A DNA stretch of 6,600 bases from an uncultured Acetatifactor sp. (GCA_947626405.1 CANQSE010000112.1:1-6600), one strand, 5' to 3'; shown: positions 1-5,875, numbered from the stretch's first letter. Made by a program: numbers and translations. Notes: generated by a model not told the origin, from the sequence alone.

Positions 1-1
1 A

Positions 2-1720
2 GGAAGCGGATTTTACGATGAAAGCTTTGAACTTGCAATCACGGCTCGGTCCGGTGCCGAAATCTACTACACTCTTGACGGAAGCGCCCCCGATGTCTCG
101 TCTTTGCATTATGAGGAGCCAATTCCCATAAAGGCCGGCGGAGGCTTGGACACGCCGGTGACTTATGTGCCTAATTCCACGAAAAACTGGGCGTACGGAG
201 AGGGAGAGAGCCACGAAAACGTTGCAACGGTACTCCGCGCGGTTGCGGTGGACGGGGACGGTCAGTGCAGCGAAATCGTGACAGCCACTTATTTTGTCGG
301 AAAGACGGGCTATGAAGACAAGACGGTTATTTCCATTGTGGCGGACCCCGAGGAGCTTTTTGGCGGAAACGGCATCTATGTGACGGGAGAGGAATACGAC
401 GATTGGTACACGGGAGACAGGGAGGGACCTGAGCCCGTGCCGAATTTTTTAAAGCACGGCAGAGAGTGGGAGCGGGAAGCCGTGATAGAGATTTTCCGTA
501 ACACCAGCAGCTTTTTGCAGCAGCCTGTGGGGATAAGGATACAGGGCGCGTCGGCCAGAGACGTGCCAAATAAGAGATTTTCCGTCTATGCCAGAAAGGA
601 GTACGGCGGCAGCAGTTGGTTTAATACTTCGCTGTTTTCGGGCGGACGCACACATGCCTTTGTGCTCCGCTCAGGCTTTATGAACGGATATATCCAGCAT
701 CTTGTACAGGACAGGGATGTGGCGTCGGCGGAAAACGGGGAGGTCATTGTCTATTTAAACGGGGCTATATGGTATATAACCATCGCCCAGGAAAAATATA
801 CGGAAAAATATTTCCAGGAGCATTACGGAGTGGACGACGACAATGTCATTCTGTTAAAGGAGGGCGTTGTGGAATCAGGAGACGCCGCGGATCAGGCTCT
901 TTATCAGGCCGTATATGACTGTCTTGAGTCTGTTGACATGTCGCTGGACGAATCTTATGACGTCGTGAACGAGCTGATGGACATACAAAGCTATATAGAT
1001 TTTACCTGTGTAAACGTCTATTTCGGCAATATGGATTACAGCGAGTATAAAAATTTTGCCTGCTGGCGGGCGAGAGAGCCGCAGACAGGTGAGTACGGAG
1101 ACGGACGGTGGAGATGGGCGCTGTACGATCTCGATCTGGAAAATCTGATTTATGGTGTGACGATGGAAAATGTCAACACCTTTTCAACGGATACGTACTA
1201 TGCAGGGAGCGCTCTCAACACGCGTCCGATGTATGCTGCCCTTAAAAAGAACGCCGTATTCTGCAGGCAGTTTGTCATAAGCTTTCTTGATATGGTGAAC
1301 ACGGATTTTACTGTCGAACACGCAAAAGAAGCCTGGGAGGACTGGGAGATCACTCCTGCCTGGTGGGGAATGAGCGACGAGTGGCCGGAGACCTTTTTCC
1401 CCGCGAGAACGGAGGCTGTGCTGGGATTTCTGGCGGAAGAATTTGGGCTTACGGGAAAGTGCGAGACGGTGACAGTTTCCGTGAGCGGGCAGGACGACGG
1501 CTATGTTCACGTTAATACCGTTACGCCAGAGCTTAAGGACGGCAGCTTCAGCGGGATTTATTTTACGGATTATCCCATAACGGTAACGGCGGTTGCAAAT
1601 GGCGGACACAGATTCGTCGGATGGCGCAGGGACGGAGATGACGGGATTTTTTCGGATCGGGAGACTGTTACGGTTGAGATTCCGGATGGAGGGCTATGCC
1701 TGACTGCGGTTTTTGAGTGA
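2..1720 (+). CDS. CotH-family kinase-like surface protein with chitobiase-type and InlB-like repeat domains (5' end outside window)
   Basis: The frame is open from the window edge, so the true start and any signal peptide lie upstream; the TTG at 104 is internal. Seen in order: (1) about 1-300, a chitobiase/hexosaminidase C-terminal-type beta domain with AEIYYTLDGSAPD; (2) about 330-1450, a CotH domain with TVISIVADPEELF, GIRIQGASARDVPNKRF, FVLRSG, VIVYLNGAIWYITIAQEKY, HYGVDDDNVILLKEG and WRWALYDLDLEN. The two Asp codons at 1127-1129 and 1133-1135 fit the metal-binding DxD position of atypical CotH kinases. (3) About 1470-1717, a domain resembling InlB B-repeats, with FTDYPITVTAVANGGHRFVGW and a final TAVFE. 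The family is known from Bacillus spore coat CotH, a kinase of coat proteins; many gut Clostridia encode large extracellular members of unknown substrate. Extracellular location is inferred from the beta domains. The VTC gene follows after a short gap, which suggests an operon. Family call is secure; substrate is unknown. Confidence 0.88.
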   Translation, partial: GSGFYDESFELAITARSGAEIYYTLDGSAPDVSSLHYEEPIPIKAGGGLDTPVTYVPNSTKNWAYGEGESHENVATVLRAVAVDGDGQCSEIVTATYFVGKTGYEDKTVISIVADPEELFGGNGIYVTGEEYDDWYTGDREGPEPVPNFLKHGREWEREAVIEIFRNTSSFLQQPVGIRIQGASARDVPNKRFSVYARKEYGGSSWFNTSLFSGGRTHAFVLRSGFMNGYIQHLVQDRDVASAENGEVIVYLNGAIWYITIAQEKYTEKYFQEHYGVDDDNVILLKEGVVESGDAADQALYQAVYDCLESVDMSLDESYDVVNELMDIQSYIDFTCVNVYFGNMDYSEYKNFACWRAREPQTGEYGDGRWRWALYDLDLENLIYGVTMENVNTFSTDTYYAGSALNTRPMYAALKKNAVFCRQFVISFLDMVNTDFTVEHAKEAWEDWEITPAWWGMSDEWPETFFPARTEAVLGFLAEEFGLTGKCETVTVSVSGQDDGYVHVNTVTPELKDGSFSGIYFTDYPITVTAVANGGHRFVGWRRDGDDGIFSDRETVTVEIPDGGLCLTAVFE

Positions 1721-1753
1721 CGTAAAATCGTGACAAGGCGGCAAAGCGGTGAT

Positions 1754-2467
1754 ATGAAAGAGGAAAAAAGCAAAATTCCCTGGAGACATGAGATAAAATA
1801 CGTGTGTACCGATCGGCAGATCGCCGTCATAAAAAACAGGGTGAGCGCAGTCTGCGAGCCCGACCGCCACGCCGGAGAGGACGGCTCTTACAGGGTCCGA
1901 AGCGTGTATTTTGACGATTACAATGACACGGCTTACCATGAAAACGAGTCGGGAACTGATCCGAGACACAAATACAGGATCCGGCTTTACAACGGCGATG
2001 CGGATTTTCTTACGCTTGAGCGTAAATCAAAGGAAAACGGCATGACATATAAGGAGAGCGTCCCAATCGAAAGGGAGCGCTGCGCGGAGATTCTGGAGGG
2101 AGGATGGATGTGCGGTGATCTGTCAAAGCTGCCGGATCTGCTCCGGCGGTTTTATCTTGAATACCGGACAAAACTCCTCAGACCCAGGGTCGTTGTAGAG
2201 TATGAGCGGATTCCCTTTGTCTTTTCCGTCGGAAATGTGAGGATCACATTCGACAGAGACATATCCGCGTCGGTGAACACGGACGGCTTTCTTGACAGAG
2301 AGCTGTCGTCAAGGCCGCTTATGCCTGCGGGACGGAACATGATGGAGGTCAAATACGACGCGCTGATACCGGATTTTATTTATAATGCGGTTTCGGGCGA
2401 AAAGCTTCGGCAGACCGCTTTTTCAAAGTATTACCTCTCAAGGAGGATATGCGGGGGAAGAAGCTGA
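1754..2467 (+). CDS. VTC-domain protein (polyphosphate polymerase-like, triphosphate tunnel fold)
   Basis: The 237-residue product spans a single VTC domain. Visible tunnel motifs, all rich in basic and acidic side chains: HEIKY (E13, K15), YRVRSVYFDD (R47, R49, D54), HKYRIRLYN (K73, R75, R77), LTLERKSK (E89, R90, K91), VVVEYER (E149, E151), ITFDRDI (D167, R168), MMEVKYD (E198, K200) and a terminal AFSKYYLSRR. In yeast, Vtc4 uses this fold to polymerise polyphosphate from ATP; bacterial stand-alone VTC proteins are usually annotated as polyphosphate polymerase-like without proof. No signal peptide or membrane segment is seen, so it is probably cytoplasmic at the membrane face. The start chosen is ATG 1754, preceded by AAAGCGGTGAT, a near match to the anti-SD complement; a GTG at 1730 would add eight residues but has no ribosome site. 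It lies 33 bp after the CotH gene and upstream of DUF4956, a recurring partnership in bacteria. Confidence 0.88.
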   Translation: MKEEKSKIPWRHEIKYVCTDRQIAVIKNRVSAVCEPDRHAGEDGSYRVRSVYFDDYNDTAYHENESGTDPRHKYRIRLYNGDADFLTLERKSKENGMTYKESVPIERERCAEILEGGWMCGDLSKLPDLLRRFYLEYRTKLLRPRVVVEYERIPFVFSVGNVRITFDRDISASVNTDGFLDRELSSRPLMPAGRNMMEVKYDALIPDFIYNAVSGEKLRQTAFSKYYLSRRICGGRS

Positions 2468-2486
2468 AATATAAAGGGATGCGTAG

Positions 2487-2582
2487 ATGCGCTGCGAGGA
2501 TGCGCTGAGTGAACGGAACAGCGGGGATGGGGCTGCGCAGATGGAGCTGCGTGAACGGAACAGTGGGAATGGCGCTGCGTAG
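2487..2582 (+). CDS. Putative small repeat-peptide ORF, possibly a 62-codon gene broken by an amber codon
   Basis: ATG 2487 lies 19 bp past the VTC stop and has AAAGGGA at 2473-2479 seven bases upstream. It reads 31 residues made of 14-residue units, LSERNSGDGAAQME then LRERNSGNGAA, ending at TAG 2580-2582. The same frame continues after the TAG with LSERRSGNVAVQMA and LSERNSRSGEREEI, and stops at TGA 2673-2675, overlapping the DUF4956 ATG as ATGA. Units 1 and 3 have CAG where unit 2 has TAG, so a single C-to-T change explains the interruption. The product would be hydrophilic and disordered. I do not recognise it. It may be a decayed coupling ORF, a real short peptide, or chance reading of a 42-bp repeat; since 42 is a multiple of three, any frame stays periodic. 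Confidence 0.33.
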   Translation: MRCEDALSERNSGDGAAQMELRERNSGNGAA

Positions 2583-2657
2583 ACGGAGCTGAGTGAACGG
2601 CGCAGCGGGAATGTGGCAGTGCAGATGGCGCTGAGTGAACGGAACAGCAGGAGCGGC
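2504..2657 (+). repeat. 42-bp imperfect tandem repeat, about 3.7 copies
   Basis: Units begin at 2504, 2546, 2588 and 2630 (the last partial), each opening with GCTGAGTGAACGGAACAGC or a close variant (GCTGCGTGAACGG in unit 2, GCTGAGTGAACGGCGCAGC in unit 3). Spacing is exactly 42 bp between all units. A more degraded fragment precedes them at about 2479-2503. The array fills nearly the whole gap between the VTC stop (2467) and the DUF4956 start (2672). Its G-rich + strand and high GC differ from the adjacent genes. Copy number could vary by slippage without shifting frame. Confidence 0.85.
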
Positions 2658-2671
2658 GAAAGAGAGGAAAT

Positions 2672-3346
2672 ATGAGTTTTCAGGATATTTTAAAGGAATC
2701 GTTTATAAAGGGATATATGGACGTAAACGTCTCGTCTAAAAATATCACGCTTATCCTTGTGATAACGGGTATATACGGGATCTATCTGTTTGCGGTATAC
2801 AGGTTTATGACGAGAAAAAGCGTCTGCTCCAAAAGCTTTAACGTGTCGCTTGTGGCAATGGCAATAATCACGGCCGCCATTATCATAGCGATACAAAACA
2901 GCGTTGTGATCTCTCTGGGTATGGTCGGCGCGTTGTCAATTGTGAGGTTCCGTACCGCGGTCAAGGATCCGCTGGATCTGATGTTTCTGTTCTGGTCGAT
3001 CGGCGTGGGAATAATGTGCGGCGCGGGGCAGTTTGTGCTGGCGGGCATAATGACTGTCGGCCTGACGGTGTTAATGCTGATTCTTGAATGTATTCCTGTG
3101 ATCCGTGCGCCAATGGTCCTGGTGATAAATATGGAACGGGATGTTCCGGAGGACGATATCAGGGAAATTTTAAAGCAAAGCTGCAGGCATTATAAAATAA
3201 AGGCCAGAAGCGTTAAAAACAGCGCGAAGGAATATGTGATTGAACTGAGGACATCAAGGGAAAGCTTACTTCTGGACGAGCTCTCAAAACGGGAGGGAAT
3301 CAGGAGCTTTTCGCTGCTCGATCACAACGGAGAAGTCACATATTAA
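2672..3346 (+). CDS. DUF4956 family integral membrane protein
   Basis: The 224-residue product has an N-terminal cytosolic or interfacial stretch (1-24), hydrophobic segments at about 25-45, 58-77, 101-118 and 121-140, and a soluble C-terminal domain (about 148-224) with alternating beta and alpha character. The highly characteristic family stretch is SLGMVGALSIVRFRTAVKDP at 81-100, with conserved Arg and Lys between the hydrophobic segments. DUF4956 has no established activity. Its repeated neighbourhood with VTC-domain genes suggests that it is the membrane partner of the polymerase, comparable to the membrane part of the yeast VTC complex; that is inference. The start is ATG 2672 with AGAGAGG at 2661-2667; an in-frame TGA at 2636-2638 excludes earlier starts. 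A 6-bp hairpin (3348-3363, CTGCAT-ATCA-ATGCAG) follows the stop directly but has no U-tract. Confidence 0.88.
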   Translation: MSFQDILKESFIKGYMDVNVSSKNITLILVITGIYGIYLFAVYRFMTRKSVCSKSFNVSLVAMAIITAAIIIAIQNSVVISLGMVGALSIVRFRTAVKDPLDLMFLFWSIGVGIMCGAGQFVLAGIMTVGLTVLMLILECIPVIRAPMVLVINMERDVPEDDIREILKQSCRHYKIKARSVKNSAKEYVIELRTSRESLLLDELSKREGIRSFSLLDHNGEVTY

Positions 3347-3370
3347 GCTGCATATCAATGCAGACGCGGT

Positions 3371-3404
3371 GCGCCGCTGGGCGCTTCGCAAATAAACGGG
3401 CGCT
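3371..3404 (+). repeat. Short sequence related to branch 1 of the downstream structured element
   Basis: Positions 3384-3404 match 4057-4077 at 17 of 21 ungapped positions (shared core ATAAA-Y-GGGCGCT). The preceding CCGCTGGGCGCTT resembles CCGCGCTGGAGCGCTT at 4022-4037. A perfect 5-bp hairpin (GCGCC-GCTG-GGCGC) covers 3371-3384. It looks like an internally deleted relative of the larger element and lies in the 84-bp gap before the nitroreductase gene. No convincing promoter is seen in this gap. The relation could also be chance in GC-rich repeats. Confidence 0.4.
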
Positions 3405-3430
3405 TTTAAGGCGCAGGAACGGAGGGTTTT

Positions 3431-3961
3431 ATGAAGGATGTTTTATCGGCAATGGAACAGAGATTTTCAACCCGTGGTTACACAGGTGAGAAGCTTACAA
3501 AGGAGGAGACGGACTGTCTGATACGCGCCGGACTTCAGGCTCCTACGGCCGCCAACCGTCAGGAGGTTCATATTACCGTGGTTGAGGGAGATAATCCGAT
3601 TTTAAAGGAGATTGAGGATCAGAAAAATCTGGAGAGGGCAGTCCAGAATCCGCCGCACAATTTCTATTATGAAGCGCCGGTGGTGTTTTTACTGAGCGCG
3701 GACAAGTCTTTTTCATGGGGGAGGCTTGACGCGGGGATTGCGGTGCAGAATATGGCTCTGGCTGCGGAAGGACTCGGCCTGGGGAGCCTTATTATCGGAT
3801 GTATACGGGATGCCATGACCGGAGAGAAGAAGGACTATTTCTCAAAGGCTCTGAAGCTTCCCGAAGGATATGAGTTTGAGATTGCAATTGCCGTGGGACA
3901 CAAGGCGGCGCAGAAGGATCCTCACGTATACAGCGTGGAGGACAACGTGACATTTCTGTGA
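3431..3961 (+). CDS. Nitroreductase family FMN oxidoreductase
   Basis: The 176-residue protein is of normal length for a small nitroreductase. Visible family features: RFSTRGYTGEKLTKEE at 11-26 (the Arg/Ser-rich FMN phosphate-binding start), APTAANRQ at 38-45 (equivalent to the APSAxNxQ FMN motif), a shortened middle with NFYYEAPVVFLLSAD, DAGIAVQNMALAAEGLGLGS at 100-119 (the dimer and cofactor-binding helix) and IAIAVGHKAAQKDP near the C-terminus. Members use NAD(P)H to reduce nitro compounds, quinones or flavins; the physiological substrate cannot be read from sequence. There is no signal peptide, so it is cytoplasmic. GGAGGG at 3421-3426 supports the ATG at 3431. It is separated by 84 bp from DUF4956 and may be read through from that operon, since neither a clear terminator nor a clear promoter is visible between them. 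Confidence 0.92.
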   Translation: MKDVLSAMEQRFSTRGYTGEKLTKEETDCLIRAGLQAPTAANRQEVHITVVEGDNPILKEIEDQKNLERAVQNPPHNFYYEAPVVFLLSADKSFSWGRLDAGIAVQNMALAAEGLGLGSLIIGCIRDAMTGEKKDYFSKALKLPEGYEFEIAIAVGHKAAQKDPHVYSVEDNVTFL

Positions 3962-3988
3962 TAAAATTTTCGCACGATGCCTGACATT

Positions 3989-4170
3989 TAGTGATAGTTC
4001 ATCCCGCGCCCATTTGCAAAGCCGCGCTGGAGCGCTTCCCGGCGTTTCACGCCTGTCTTTGCTCATAAATGGGCGCTCCCTCAGTCTGCAGTTTCCCGGG
4101 AAAATTCGTGCAGGCACGATTTTCCAGAGAGACTGCAGACTGGCTGAACTGTTATGATGAACTGTTACGA
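3989..4170 (+). other. Nested inverted-repeat element: outer helix closing two long stem-loops (structured RNA or MITE-like repeat)
   Basis: Outer helix: 3989-4003 pairs with 4156-4170 over 15 positions, including a perfect core (AGTTCATC with GATGAACT) and three pairs that are G-U only on + strand RNA. Branch 1: GCGCCCATTT (4006-4015) pairs with 4067-4076 and GCAAAG (4016-4021) with 4057-4062, separated by a TCAT bulge. Inside it are two small hairpins, 4024-4035 and 4041-4053 (GGCGT-TTC-ACGCC). Branch 2: CAGTCTGCAGT (4082-4092) pairs perfectly with 4132-4142, and inside that GGAAAATTCGTGC (4099-4111) pairs with 4114-4125 with one bulge. Together they occupy most of the 284-bp gap between the nitroreductase gene and trpS, upstream of the trpS promoter. 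No U-tract follows, so it is not a plain terminator. No coding frame is supported here. Pairing was assessed by eye. Confidence 0.72.
4145..4170 (+). repeat. Adjacent 13-bp direct duplication
   Basis: TGAACTGTTATGA (4145-4157) is followed immediately by TGAACTGTTACGA (4158-4170), which differ at one base. The second copy supplies most of the right arm of the outer helix of the nested element; the first offers a competing partner for the same left arm (3997-4001 and outward). It could be a duplication at an element boundary or a pair of alternative pairing strands. Confidence 0.8.
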
Positions 4171-4186
4171 TCAGGGTATTCTTAGA

Positions 4187-4215
4187 TTGCGCAATGTCCC
4201 GCGATATGGTAAAAT
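4187..4215 (+). promoter_or_regulatory. Sigma-A promoter of trpS
   Basis: TTGCGC (4187-4192) and TAAAAT (4210-4215) are separated by exactly 17 bp. Transcription would begin near 4222, giving a leader of about 24 nt to the ATG at 4246. That is too short for a T-box or other large leader, and it places the TTG at 4219 upstream of the transcript start. Confidence 0.7.
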
Positions 4216-4232
4216 TATTTGAAAAATGTAAC

Positions 4233-4239
4233 GGAAAGG
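4233..4239 (+). promoter_or_regulatory. Ribosome binding site that fixes the trpS start
   Basis: GGAAAGG lies six bases before ATG 4246. It favours this start over the in-frame ATG at 4252 (12 bases away) and over TTG 4219, which would precede the site. Confidence 0.65.
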
Positions 4240-4245
4240 CATGAA

Positions 4246-5358
4246 ATGACAATGGATAAGGCGGAAAAAATTATACTGACAGGGGATCGTCCCACAGGGC
4301 GGCTCCATGTGGGACATTATGTCGGCTCGCTCAGGCGGCGCGTGGAATTGCAGGATTCAGGGGAATATAAAAAGACATACATTATGATAGCAGACGCCCA
4401 GGCTTTGACGGATAATATTGAGAATCCGGAAAAGGTCAGGCAGAACATTATAGAGGTGGCGCTTGATTATATCTCGAGCGGTCTTGACCCCGAGAAGTCC
4501 ACGCTCTTTATACAATCACAGATTCCGGAGCTTTGTGAGCTTACATTTTATTACATGGATCTGGTGACTGTGGCAAGACTGCAGCGAAACCCCACGGTGA
4601 AGAATGAAATACAGATGAGAAATTTTGAGGCGAGCATTCCTGTGGGATTTTTTACGTACCCGATCAGCCAGGCGTCGGATATAACGGCTTTTAAGGCGAC
4701 AACCGTGCCGGTGGGCGAGGATCAGCTTCCGATGCTCGAACAGGCCAGGGAGATTGTGCATAAATTTAACACGGTTTATGCCCCGGTGCTGGTGGAACCG
4801 TCGGCGCTTCTGCCGGACAACGATGCCTGCAGACGGCTTCCGGGAACGGACGGAAAGGCAAAGATGCGCAAATCACTTGGAAACTGCATCTATCTGGCTG
4901 ACAGTCCGGACGAAGTGAAAAACAAGATTATGAGCATGTTTACCGATCCTCTGCACCTGCAGGTAAGCGATCCGGGACACCTTGAGGGAAATACGGTGTT
5001 TACGTATCTTGACGCTTTTTGCAGAAAGGAGCATTTTGAGCGTTATCTGCCCGACTATTCCGATCTGGATGAACTCAAGGCCCATTATCAAAGGGGAGGT
5101 CTGGGAGACGTAAAGGTGAAGAAGTTCCTGAATAATATAATGCAGGAGACGCTCGAGCCTATCAGGGCACGCAGAAAGGAGCTTGAGAAGGATATTCCCT
5201 CGGTGTACGAGGTGCTCAGAAAAGGCAGCGAAGCGGCCAGAGAGGTAGCGGCGCAGACGCTGTCAGAGGTAAAGAGCGCCATGAAGATTAATTATTTTGA
5301 AGACGCCGAGCTTATCCGTATGCAGAGCGAAAAATATGATCCCGGCAAAATACGGTAG
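4246..5358 (+). CDS. trpS: Tryptophanyl-tRNA synthetase
   Basis: This class Ic aminoacyl-tRNA synthetase charges tRNA-Trp with tryptophan using ATP in the cytoplasm. The 370-residue product shows the HIGH-type signature in [14 protein letters not shown] (H21-V-G-H24), the ADAQALTDN substrate region, [24 protein letters not shown] (the adenine- and tryptophan-pocket region typical of TrpRS) and the KMSKS loop as KMRKS at 206-210, within [11 protein letters not shown]. It is longer than the common bacterial TrpRS of about 330-340 residues. Part of the extra length is the charged C-terminal tail ending in [11 protein letters not shown]. It has its own promoter (4187-4215). The next gene starts 24 bp after its stop without an obvious terminator, so the two are probably co-transcribed. 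TyrRS is the closest alternative family but is less likely, given the GEDQ and DIT motifs. Confidence 0.93.
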   Translation: MTMDKAEKIILTGDRPTGRLHVGHYVGSLRRRVELQDSGEYKKTYIMIADAQALTDNIENPEKVRQNIIEVALDYISSGLDPEKSTLFIQSQIPELCELTFYYMDLVTVARLQRNPTVKNEIQMRNFEASIPVGFFTYPISQASDITAFKATTVPVGEDQLPMLEQAREIVHKFNTVYAPVLVEPSALLPDNDACRRLPGTDGKAKMRKSLGNCIYLADSPDEVKNKIMSMFTDPLHLQVSDPGHLEGNTVFTYLDAFCRKEHFERYLPDYSDLDELKAHYQRGGLGDVKVKKFLNNIMQETLEPIRARRKELEKDIPSVYEVLRKGSEAAREVAAQTLSEVKSAMKINYFEDAELIRMQSEKYDPGKIR

Positions 5359-5382
5359 GCGTCGTTTAAACAGAGGTGGAAA

Positions 5383-5778
5383 ATGCAGGAAGACCAAGGA
5401 AACGAGACACAGCTTGATGAACTCGAATATGTAGATCTGGAAGATACCTGGACAGACGAATCGCTGCAAAGGGTATACAGAAACAGAGCCGGAGAAAGAG
5501 CAGGAGACGGAGACAGAGCAAGAGACAGGGCAAGAGACAGAGCAAGAGACAGAGCCGGAGACAGAGCGGGGGACTGGGACAGCTTAGGGGATTATGATGA
5601 GGAACCTGTGCGGCCGTTTAAGACTGTGCTTGTCTTTGCAGCTCTGACAGTGCTTGCGGCGCTGATCTGCGCTGTCCTGTGGAACGTTTTCCACGGCGGA
5701 AGTGATGATTCATTAATGGTTTTTGTTGCAAACGCATCTTATGGGTGGTATACTGGGTCAGGTTATATGGTGCCCTGA
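5383..5778 (+). CDS. Small single-pass membrane protein with Arg/Asp tetrapeptide repeats, unrecognised
   Basis: The 131-residue product starts with an acidic stretch (1-29, DELEYVDLEDTWTDES). It continues with an R-A-(R/G)-D repeat at 35-64, an acidic linker (65-76), one hydrophobic helix at about 79-102 (TVLVFAALTVLAALICAVLW) and a short tail (103-131). AGAGG at 5372-5376, six bases before the ATG, supports the start. The long charged N-terminus and basic residues just before the helix (R77, K80) predict a cytoplasmic N-terminus. No family is recognised. The tail (DSLMVFVANASYGWYTGSGY) overlaps a strong promoter sequence, so its coding may be constrained by that, or the gene may be a truncated relict of a longer protein. 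It lies 24 bp after trpS, but a functional link with trpS is doubtful. Being in the trpS transcript is the only regulatory hint. Confidence 0.68.
   Translation: MQEDQGNETQLDELEYVDLEDTWTDESLQRVYRNRAGERAGDGDRARDRARDRARDRAGDRAGDWDSLGDYDEEPVRPFKTVLVFAALTVLAALICAVLWNVFHGGSDDSLMVFVANASYGWYTGSGYMVP
5485..5574 (+). repeat. 12-bp coding tandem repeat (R-A-R/G-D units)
   Basis: Units of four codons start at 5485, 5497, 5515, 5527, 5539, 5551 and 5563, with a two-codon GD insertion at 5509-5514. The three central units are nearly identical (AGAGCAAGAGAC). The + strand is strongly purine-rich, and every Arg codon is AGA or AGG. Since the unit is 12 bp, slippage would change repeat number but not the frame. 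Confidence 0.9.
5726..5754 (+). promoter_or_regulatory. Sigma-A promoter inside the 3' end of the preceding gene, reading to the Ig-like protein gene
   Basis: TTGCAA (5726-5731) and TATACT (5749-5754) are spaced by 17 bp, a better match to consensus than the trpS promoter. Transcription would start near 5761, within the last codons of the small membrane protein gene, and give a leader of about 115 nt before ATG 5876. No riboswitch or strong hairpin is evident in that leader. Confidence 0.68.
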
Positions 5779-5875
5779 ACACGATAAATAAAGCCATATT
5801 ATGAAATAAAGCGGGATTTCCTGGTCGGCGGGGCGCTCGAAGTGTTATCGCAGAGACAAAGGAATGTATGGAGCC

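Noticed and set aside
1184..1609. 141-codon open frame on the - strand
   Set aside because: It lies wholly inside the CotH coding region, has no recognisable domain and looks like an antisense shadow.
1730..1753. GTG 1730 as the start of the VTC gene
   Set aside because: There is no ribosome site before it; the ATG at 1754 has a near-consensus SD-like stretch and retains the whole domain.
2504..2657. CRISPR array
   Set aside because: The units are contiguous 42-bp tandem copies without unique spacers or short palindromic repeats.
3348..3363. Intrinsic terminator after the DUF4956 gene
   Set aside because: The 6-bp hairpin CTGCAT-ATCA-ATGCAG is perfect but is followed by GC-rich sequence with no run of T.
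3962..4245. T-box leader for trpS
   Set aside because: No T-box consensus (AGGGTGGNACCGCG-type) or antiterminator/terminator pair with a U-tract is present, and the likely promoter lies downstream of the folded region.
4219..4245. TTG 4219 as the start of trpS
   Set aside because: It lies before the predicted transcript start and before the ribosome site at 4233-4239.
3842..4252. 136-codon open frame on the - strand spanning the intergenic element
   Set aside because: It overlaps the nitroreductase C-terminus and the trpS start, has no family features, and its openness is explained by the palindromic GC-rich element.
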